In this document: piece by piece, positions 5,437 through 10,189 of the stretch
Numbering within the stretch: position 1 is the first letter of the stretch
Layout of the letters: every line of letters begins with the position of its first letter
Source of the DNA: MAG-121220-bin8 sp965655865
GTDB taxonomy: Bacteria > Bacteroidota > Bacteroidia > Flavobacteriales > Flavobacteriaceae
NCBI GenBank assembly: GCA_965655865.1
Contig: CBFHJJ010000030.1
Span: 1-10,189, forward strand
DNA: 10,189 bases
Reading direction: 5' to 3'
Position numbers and translations under genes: made by a program
Notes under the pieces: generated by a model
Database searches by the model: none
Told to the model about the DNA's origin: nothing
Seen by the model: the letters and a program-made list of their open reading frames with translations, nothing else

Positions 5437-7542
5437 ATGTCTAAGAAAAAAACAAGCTCTTATAATGCTTCCATAATTAATATTTTTCAAAATATTTCAA
5501 AGAAAAATAAATTAAATTTTAGACAAATTAAAAGCAGATTAAAAGAAAAAAATATCATACTTATTAAAAAGTCTTTAGAATCTTTAGAAAAGCAAGGTGT
5601 TTTAAACCAAGTTAGCCCTGGAAGTTATATTTTGAATAATAAAAAAACAGTTTCAGGAATTTTAGATAAGACAAAAAAAGGTTCAGGTTATTTAATAGTA
5701 GAACACCAAGAAAAAGATTTTTTCATCTCTGAAAAAAATATAAAAAAAGCTTTAAACGGAGACACAGTTGAATGTGTAAAAATAACAAATAGAGAAGTTG
5801 AAGTAATTAAAATAATTAAAAGAAAAAAACAAAGATATGTCGGTGTAGTTTTTTCAGAAAACAATCAAAAATTTATTGATTATAATTCAAATAAAGACAA
5901 TGTGGTTTTTATTTGTAATGACAGTAGTATAAAAAACGATGATATTGTTGTTTTTGAAATAAAAAATTGGGAACAAAAACTTCCCAAAGCAACTGTTTTA
6001 AAAACTTTAGGAGAAAAAGGAAAAGTAAATAACGAAATTCATGCAATTTTAGAAGAATTTGAACTACCATACGAGTTTAATGAAAATCTTATAAAAGAAG
6101 CAGAACTATTAAAAAGCCTTCAAAATAATAAAGAAGATCTAAAAAGAAAATGTTTTAGAAATATAACAACCTTTACTATTGATCCAGCAGATGCCAAAGA
6201 TTTTGATGATGCTATTTCTGTAAATAAAATTAATAATGAAACTTTTGAAATAGGAGTTCATATTGCAGATGTTTCACATTTTTTAAAAGAAAAGACAAAT
6301 TTAGATAAAGAAGCCGAAAAAAGAGCAACTTCAGTTTATTTAGTAGACAGGGTTGTTCCTATGCTCCCTGAAGAAATTTCAAACAACCTGTGTTCTTTAA
6401 ATCCAAGAGAAAACAAGTATGCTTTTTCTGCAGTTTTTACTTTTAAAAATAATACTATCATAAAGGAATGGTTTGGTAAAACATTAATTAATTCAAACGA
6501 AAGACTTTCTTACAAAGAAGCACAATATGTAATAGATAATAAAAAAGGAATCATTCCTTCAACTATTTCTCTTGATAGAAAAACAAAACAAATAAACAAA
6601 AAAGTAGAAGAAGGAATATATGTAATAAATAACCTTGCAAAAAAACTTAGAAAAGAAAGACACGAAAAAGGATCTATTTCGTTTAATAAAAAAGAAGTAA
6701 AATTTATTTTAAACAACGAAAAAGAACCTATCAAAACAACAATAAAAGAATCATTATCTGCAAATAAATTAATTGAAGAATTCATGTTGTTGGCAAATAA
6801 AAAAGTAGCTAACCTCTTTATTAAACATAAAAACGGATTATTCAGAATTCACGATTATCCAGATGATCAAAAACTAATTACACTTGAAAGAATAATAAAA
6901 AAATTAGGATATAAACAAAACTTGCGCAACCCAAAAAACATTAATAATCAGCTAAACTTATTACTCAAACAAACTCAGAACTCACCAGAAAAAAACCTAA
7001 TTGACACATTAGTTATAAGAAGCATGAGTAAGGCTAAATATTCAACAAAAAATATTGGACATTTTGGTTTATCTTTTGAAAAATATACACATTTTACATC
7101 TCCAATTAGAAGATATCCTGACGTGCTGGTTCATAGAGAATTAGAAAGAATACTTTTAAATAATAAAAGAAATCAAAATTTAGAAAAACTATGTATGCAC
7201 TGTTCTTCTAGAGAAGAAATAGCTACAAAAGCAGAAAGAGCGTCTATTAAATTTATGCAGGTTAAATACATGTCTAAAAACATAAACAAAACCTTTGAAG
7301 GTGTTATTTCAGGAATAACAGAAAGAGGAATTTTTGTTGAAGCAGTAGAAAATAAATGTGAAGGATTTATTAGAATAAAAGATGTTCCAGGAGACTATTT
7401 TAATTTTTTAGAGAAAGAGATGTTGCTTTTAGGAAGACACACTAAAGAAGAATATAGACTAGGAGATAAAGTTTTAATAAAAGTATTAGCAGTAAACCAG
7501 TCTAAAAAGCAAATTGATTTTTCATTGATAGAAAAAATGTAA
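5437..7542 (+). CDS. rnr: Ribonuclease R (RNB-family 3'-5' exoribonuclease)
   Basis: Processive 3'-5' exoribonuclease that degrades structured RNA and takes part in RNA quality control. Domains in order: N-terminal winged-helix-like region (~10-68), two cold-shock-type OB folds (~72-195), RNB catalytic domain (~235-600) and an S1 domain (~620-699). The catalytic metal motif is TIDPADAKDFDDAISV, with D249, D255, D257 and D258 matching the four aspartates of the family. HFTSPIRRYPD (552-562) is the second RNB signature. The C-terminus is basic but short, and 701 residues is smaller than the E. coli enzyme (813) while normal for Bacteroidota. The gene is strikingly AT-rich (lines of 12-33% G+C) and A-rich in codon choice compared with the operon at 58-4201. 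ATG 5437 sits directly after a -7-like box. The GIN-domain gene follows after 23 bases, with no terminator seen. Confidence 0.95.
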   Translation: MSKKKTSSYNASIINIFQNISKKNKLNFRQIKSRLKEKNIILIKKSLESLEKQGVLNQVSPGSYILNNKKTVSGILDKTKKGSGYLIVEHQEKDFFISEKNIKKALNGDTVECVKITNREVEVIKIIKRKKQRYVGVVFSENNQKFIDYNSNKDNVVFICNDSSIKNDDIVVFEIKNWEQKLPKATVLKTLGEKGKVNNEIHAILEEFELPYEFNENLIKEAELLKSLQNNKEDLKRKCFRNITTFTIDPADAKDFDDAISVNKINNETFEIGVHIADVSHFLKEKTNLDKEAEKRATSVYLVDRVVPMLPEEISNNLCSLNPRENKYAFSAVFTFKNNTIIKEWFGKTLINSNERLSYKEAQYVIDNKKGIIPSTISLDRKTKQINKKVEEGIYVINNLAKKLRKERHEKGSISFNKKEVKFILNNEKEPIKTTIKESLSANKLIEEFMLLANKKVANLFIKHKNGLFRIHDYPDDQKLITLERIIKKLGYKQNLRNPKNINNQLNLLLKQTQNSPEKNLIDTLVIRSMSKAKYSTKNIGHFGLSFEKYTHFTSPIRRYPDVLVHRELERILLNNKRNQNLEKLCMHCSSREEIATKAERASIKFMQVKYMSKNINKTFEGVISGITERGIFVEAVENKCEGFIRIKDVPGDYFNFLEKEMLLLGRHTKEEYRLGDKVLIKVLAVNQSKKQIDFSLIEKM

Positions 7543-7565
7543 TTTTAATAATTAATTTTAATTAA

Positions 7566-8231
7566 ATGAAAAAAATACTTTTTTTATTAATCACTCAGAT
7601 AGTTTTTTCGCAAATTGAAAAAAATATTGGTGATTTTCAAGAACTTAAGGTTTTAGATGGAATTAATGTGGTTTTAGAAAAGTCTTCGGAAAACAACTTA
7701 AAAATCACAGGTGATAACACAGAAAATGTGGTGGTTATTAACAAATCAGGTACGTTAATTTTAAGAATGCAGCTTGTTAAAAAACTAAAAGGTCAAAATA
7801 CAGTCATAAAACTCAAACATAAAAGCAGAATTTTTTTAATAGAAGCAAAGCAAGCAGCAACGGTTATTTCTAAAGACACGTTAATGCAATCAACAATGTA
7901 TTTAAAATCTGCCTCAGGTGGACAAATTGAACTTAATTTACAAACAGAAAAAGCCACAGCCTCTGCCAACAGTGGAGGTGTTATAAACGTCAAAGGAACA
8001 ACCTTTTCTTTTGAAGCTGTAGCTAAAAGCGGAGGCGTTATAAAAGCAAACGAGTTTTTATCAAGCCAAACAGAAGCAGCTGTTTCCTCAGGAGGTTCGT
8101 GTAAAGCAAACGCCAGAGACATTTTTGAAGCAAAAGCCTCACTTGGAGGGGCTATAAGCGTTTACGGAAGCCCAAAAACACTTAATCAAACAATATCGCT
8201 TGGAGGAAACATAACAGAAATAAAAAAATAA
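7566..8231 (+). CDS. Secreted head GIN-domain (DUF2807-type) beta-solenoid protein
   Basis: Exported protein of unknown function, common in Bacteroidota; the family is labelled a putative adhesin, but this is not proved. Residues 1-16 (KKILFLLITQIVFS, then Q) form a signal peptide with no lipobox. FQELKVLDGINVVLEKS (24-40) is the typical opening of GIN-domain proteins. From about 115 onward there is a regular repeat with Gly-Gly pairs at 118, 137, 156, 176, 194 and 213, mostly preceded by Ser. Steps are 19, 19, 20, 18 and 19 residues, as expected for rungs of a beta-solenoid. Length 221 is normal. The stop codon overlaps the start of the LysE-type gene (TAATG), and rnr lies 23 bases upstream, so all three are probably co-transcribed. 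No type IX sorting domain is visible. Confidence 0.82.
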   Translation: MKKILFLLITQIVFSQIEKNIGDFQELKVLDGINVVLEKSSENNLKITGDNTENVVVINKSGTLILRMQLVKKLKGQNTVIKLKHKSRIFLIEAKQAATVISKDTLMQSTMYLKSASGGQIELNLQTEKATASANSGGVINVKGTTFSFEAVAKSGGVIKANEFLSSQTEAAVSSGGSCKANARDIFEAKASLGGAISVYGSPKTLNQTISLGGNITEIKK

Positions 8232-8863
8232 TGACAGATTTTCTACCTGCAATTTTTTTAGGAATTATACTTGCTTTTACTGTAGGCCCTGTTTTTTTTA
8301 CTATTCTTGAAATAAGTGTTAGCAAAGGCTTTAAGGCTGCTGTTTTTTTTAATATTGGAGTTGTGTTTTCTGAAATTGTTTTTTTTGCAATAGCATACGC
8401 AAGCACAAGCAGTTTGTTAGAGTCAATACAAGAAAACCCTTCATGGAAAATTCTAGGAGGAGTTTTGTTATCTTTTTATGCAGGAATTACCCTGTTGGGC
8501 ATGTATCAAAATAAAGCAGACGAAGGGCAATACAGTTTTGACCCCGGTTCTGAATCTCCAAACTTAATTAAGAATATGGTCAGAGGTTTTTTACTGAACA
8601 TAATTAATTTTGCTGTCCTGGTTTTTTGGATATTAATTGTAGCAAATTATGGGCCCGGTTTTCAGGACACAGAATATAAAATGTTTTTGTTTTTTTTAAC
8701 AATAGTAGGCACATATTTTTTAATTGATTTAGGAAAAATATATTTAGCCCAACAACTAAAAAGCAGTCTTACAAGGTCGGTGGTAACAAAAATCAAAATA
8801 GCGGTAAACAGTGTAATCCTAATTATAGGAATCGTATTAATTTTCAAAGGCCTTTTAGAATAA
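8231..8863 (+). CDS. LysE/RhtB-family amino-acid exporter
   Basis: Inner-membrane protein of the LysE superfamily, whose members export amino acids such as lysine, homoserine or threonine; the substrate here is unknown. Six hydrophobic helices can be placed at about 5-26, 37-58, 72-92, 118-140, 151-173 and 186-207. The first helix carries the family-like AFTVGPVFF (15-23), with Gly-Pro in the expected place. A hydrophilic loop at about 93-115 separates helices 3 and 4, as is usual. At 210 residues the length is typical. The ATG overlaps the stop of the GIN-domain gene by one base, implying coupled translation. A hairpin terminator begins at the last base of the stop codon. Confidence in the family is good, in the substrate nil. 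Confidence 0.85.
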   Translation: MTDFLPAIFLGIILAFTVGPVFFTILEISVSKGFKAAVFFNIGVVFSEIVFFAIAYASTSSLLESIQENPSWKILGGVLLSFYAGITLLGMYQNKADEGQYSFDPGSESPNLIKNMVRGFLLNIINFAVLVFWILIVANYGPGFQDTEYKMFLFFLTIVGTYFLIDLGKIYLAQQLKSSLTRSVVTKIKIAVNSVILIIGIVLIFKGLLE

Positions 8864-8896
8864 AAAAACCCCATCTTTATAAAGAAAGGGTTTTTT
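8863..8896. terminator. Bidirectional hairpin terminator between the lysE-type gene and tRNA-Cys
   Basis: AAAAAACCC at 8863-8871 pairs with GGGTTTTTT at 8888-8896. Inside the loop, TCTTTATAAAGA (8874-8885) is itself a perfect palindrome and extends the hairpin. On the + strand the U-run follows the G+C pairs and ends the rnr operon; read in reverse, the same element gives a U-run just after the tRNA-Cys 3' end at 8898. Confidence 0.8.
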
Positions 8897-8897
8897 G

Positions 8898-8968
8898 AGG
8901 CACCGAGCGGATTCGAACCGCTGTACAAGCTTTTGCAGAGCTCTGCCTAGCCACTCGGCCACAGTGCC
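8898..8968 (-). tRNA. tRNA-Cys (anticodon GCA)
   Basis: On the - strand the sequence folds into a full cloverleaf. The acceptor arms are GGCACTG and CGGTGCC, the anticodon loop is CTGCAAA with anticodon GCA, and the T arm is AGCGG-TTCGAAT-CCGCT. The discriminator base is U73 (position 8898), the identity base expected of tRNA-Cys. CCA is not encoded. Length is 71 bases. The gene lies between folB and the shared terminator. Confidence 0.96.
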
Positions 8969-8978
8969 AGTAAAAGCG

Positions 8979-8986
8979 CAAAAATA
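8979..8986 (-). promoter_or_regulatory. -7 box (TATTTTTG) upstream of tRNA-Cys
   Basis: Read on the - strand this is TATTTTTG, an exact match to TAnnTTTG, ending 10 bases before the tRNA 5' end. That spacing fits transcription starting a few bases before the mature tRNA. No clear -33 TTG was found. Read-through from folB could also supply the tRNA. Confidence 0.4.
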
Positions 8987-8993
8987 CACAATT

Positions 8994-9362
8994 TTAAAAT
9001 TTAGAATCTCTTTTTTGTTTTAATTTTATAGAGACCCCTTCAACATCTCCATTTATAGGGGGACAAAGCTTAGTTATAGATACAATAGACTTTGTAACAC
9101 GAGGCTCTTTTTTAAAAATTTCATTATTTATTCTTTCAGCCACAGTTTCCAATAGTTTTGAAGGTTTAGACATTTCGCTTTTTATTATGTGGTTTAACAA
9201 AACATAATCAACTGTGTCAATTAATTCGTCTGATTGAGCGCTTTTTTTCAAAGAGGCCCAAACTTTAAGATTTACAAGATAATCACTTCCAATAACACTT
9301 TCTTCTTTTAGGCAGCCATGAAATGAATAGCAGCGCACGTTTTTAAGTATAATTTTTCCCAT
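8994..9362 (-). CDS. folB: Dihydroneopterin aldolase
   Basis: Cytoplasmic enzyme of tetrahydrofolate synthesis that splits 7,8-dihydroneopterin into 6-hydroxymethyl-dihydropterin and glycolaldehyde. The opening IILKNVRCYSFHGCLKEE (4-21) is the classic FolB start, with E21 at the conserved substrate-binding glutamate. DTVDYVLL (49-56), KLLETVAERI (69-78) with E72, and TKLCPPINGDVEGV (97-110) with catalytic K98 complete the motif set. Length 122 is normal. The start at 9362 lies five bases from a -7-like box, suggesting a leaderless mRNA. It is divergent from glnS, and tRNA-Cys follows 25 bases downstream on the same strand. Confidence 0.93.
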   Translation of the reverse strand: MGKIILKNVRCYSFHGCLKEESVIGSDYLVNLKVWASLKKSAQSDELIDTVDYVLLNHIIKSEMSKPSKLLETVAERINNEIFKKEPRVTKSIVSITKLCPPINGDVEGVSIKLKQKRDSKF

Positions 9363-9367
9363 ATCAA

Positions 9368-9375
9368 CAAAGATA
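9368..9375 (-). promoter_or_regulatory. -7 box (TATCTTTG) of folB
   Basis: TATCTTTG on the - strand matches TAnnTTTG exactly and ends five bases before the folB ATG, so the transcript would start at or almost at the start codon. No well-spaced -33 TTG is visible. Confidence 0.45.
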
Positions 9376-9407
9376 GTTTAAACAAAGAAAAAGAGGAGGG
9401 AATTATT

Positions 9408-9415
9408 TAACTTTG
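9408..9415 (+). promoter_or_regulatory. -7 box (TAACTTTG) of glnS
   Basis: TAACTTTG matches TAnnTTTG and ends 13 bases before the GTG start of glnS, which would leave a 5' leader of only a few bases. A -33 TTG at the usual distance is not seen. It forms a divergent promoter pair with the folB box about 32 bases away. Confidence 0.45.
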
Positions 9416-9428
9416 CTTTTTTTATTAA

Positions 9429-10189
9429 GTGAAAGAATCTAAAAACTTTATCGAAAATATAATTGACGAAGACCTTGCGTCAGGACTCGACCAGTCTTTA
9501 CTTAAGTTTAGGTTTCCGCCAGAGCCAAACGGATTTTTACACATTGGTCATGTGAAGGCAATTTGTGTAAATTTTAGTTTAGCAAAAAAATATAAGGCAC
9601 CTGTTGTTTTGCGTTTCGACGATACAAACCCTGTAAAAGAAGAGCAACAATATATTGACGCTATAAAAAACGACATTTCTTGGCTGGGTTTTAAATGGGA
9701 TGAAGAAAGATTTGCGTCAGATTATTTTGAACAGCTTTTCAGCTGGGCTTTAGAACTGATAAAAAACGGAAAAGCTTACGTAGACTCCCAGTCTTCTACA
9801 GTAATGGCTGAACAAAAAGGAACACCTACAAGCCCAGGTGTGAACAGCGCATTTAGAGACAGGCCTATTGAAGAAAACATAAAACTGTTTAATGAAATGA
9901 GACAGGGCGTTTATGATGAAGGAAAACATGTGCTTCGCGCAAAAATAAGCATGAATGCAAACAACATGCTTTTAAGAGACCCTGTAATTTATCGTGTAAT
10001 CAAAAAAGAACATCCAAGAACAGGTTCTAGTTGGGTTGTTTATCCGTTATACGATTGGGCTCACGGCGAATCTGATTACATAGAACAAATTTCACACTCT
10101 TTATGTACTTTAGAGTTTAAGCCTCATAGAGAATTATACAACTGGTTCTTAAAACAAATAGCCGAGCCTAACAGATTAAAACCAAAACA
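9429..10189 (+). CDS. glnS: Glutaminyl-tRNA synthetase, N-terminal part (runs off the right edge)
   Basis: Class I aminoacyl-tRNA synthetase that charges tRNA-Gln. The visible 253 residues hold IIDEDLASG (11-19), PPEPNGFLHIGH (30-41) with the class I HIGH signature at 38-41, and LRFDDTNP (61-68) for ATP and amino-acid binding. Further on come the glutamine-type blocks VNSAFRDR and THSLCTLEFKPHRELY-like (here SHSLCTLEF), which separate GlnRS from GluRS. The KMSK-type loop and anticodon-binding domains lie beyond the window. The start is GTG at 9429, directly after an in-frame TAA (9426-9428). The first in-frame ATG lies well past HIGH, so it cannot be the start. A -7-like box at 9408-9415 precedes it, and folB is divergent. 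Confidence 0.93.
   Translation, partial: MKESKNFIENIIDEDLASGLDQSLLKFRFPPEPNGFLHIGHVKAICVNFSLAKKYKAPVVLRFDDTNPVKEEQQYIDAIKNDISWLGFKWDEERFASDYFEQLFSWALELIKNGKAYVDSQSSTVMAEQKGTPTSPGVNSAFRDRPIEENIKLFNEMRQGVYDEGKHVLRAKISMNANNMLLRDPVIYRVIKKEHPRTGSSWVVYPLYDWAHGESDYIEQISHSLCTLEFKPHRELYNWFLKQIAEPNRLKPK

Noticed and set aside
9394..9399. AGGAGG, resembling a Shine-Dalgarno sequence for glnS
   Set aside because: It lies about 30 bases before the GTG and upstream of the -7 box, so it would not be in the mRNA. Bacteroidota genes rarely use such sites.
1..10189. Mobile element, phage or defence system
   Set aside because: No transposase, integrase, toxin-antitoxin, nuclease-helicase set or flanking terminal repeats were found; nearly all genes are housekeeping families.

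Overview
The window looks like chromosomal DNA from a low-GC member of the Bacteroidota, most likely a marine-type Flavobacteriales with a compact genome. Three things point there. The protein families are typical of that group: a GIN-domain surface protein, an ElaA-type acetyltransferase, RNase R, an exported M1 peptidase, and a permease fused to universal-stress domains. Start codons lack Shine-Dalgarno sequences. Several genes are preceded by the Bacteroidota -7 promoter box TAnnTTTG instead of an E. coli-type promoter. Intergenic gaps are mostly 0-25 bases. This placement is inference from gene content; I could not search a database.

Left block, 1-4201, + strand. Four tightly packed genes look like one operon: the C-terminal part of an amino-acid permease with two universal-stress domains (its N-terminal part would lie left of the window, but an in-frame TGA interrupts that reading), a metallo-beta-lactamase-fold hydrolase, an exported M1 metallopeptidase, and rnpA, the protein subunit of RNase P. 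Gaps are 2, 5 and 0 bases. The genes share little function beyond peptide and amino-acid use in the permease and peptidase.

Middle block, 4184-5055, - strand. rpiB and an elaA-type acetyltransferase form a two-gene operon joined by an ATGA overlap. The acetyltransferase converges on rnpA, and their 3' ends overlap by 18 bases.

Island, 5056-5436. This is the only long non-coding stretch: 381 bases at roughly 13% G+C by hand count. It separates the divergent rpiB and rnr genes and holds four copies of a 9-mer, an 18-base palindrome and a promoter-like -7 box just before rnr. Base composition of the + strand also changes across it, from G/T-rich on the left to A-rich with little or no G excess on the right.

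Right block, 5437-8863, + strand. RNase R is followed by a secreted GIN-domain beta-solenoid protein and a LysE-type membrane transporter, probably co-transcribed and ended by a hairpin at 8863-8896 that also suits the tRNA on the other strand.

Right end, 8898-10189. tRNA-Cys(GCA) and folB (dihydroneopterin aldolase) lie on the - strand. glnS starts divergently with GTG and runs off the right edge.

The genes are mostly ordinary housekeeping genes. I found no convincing undescribed multi-gene system. The observations most worth checking are the AT island with its composition switch, the apparently leaderless promoters, and the interrupted permease frame at the left edge.
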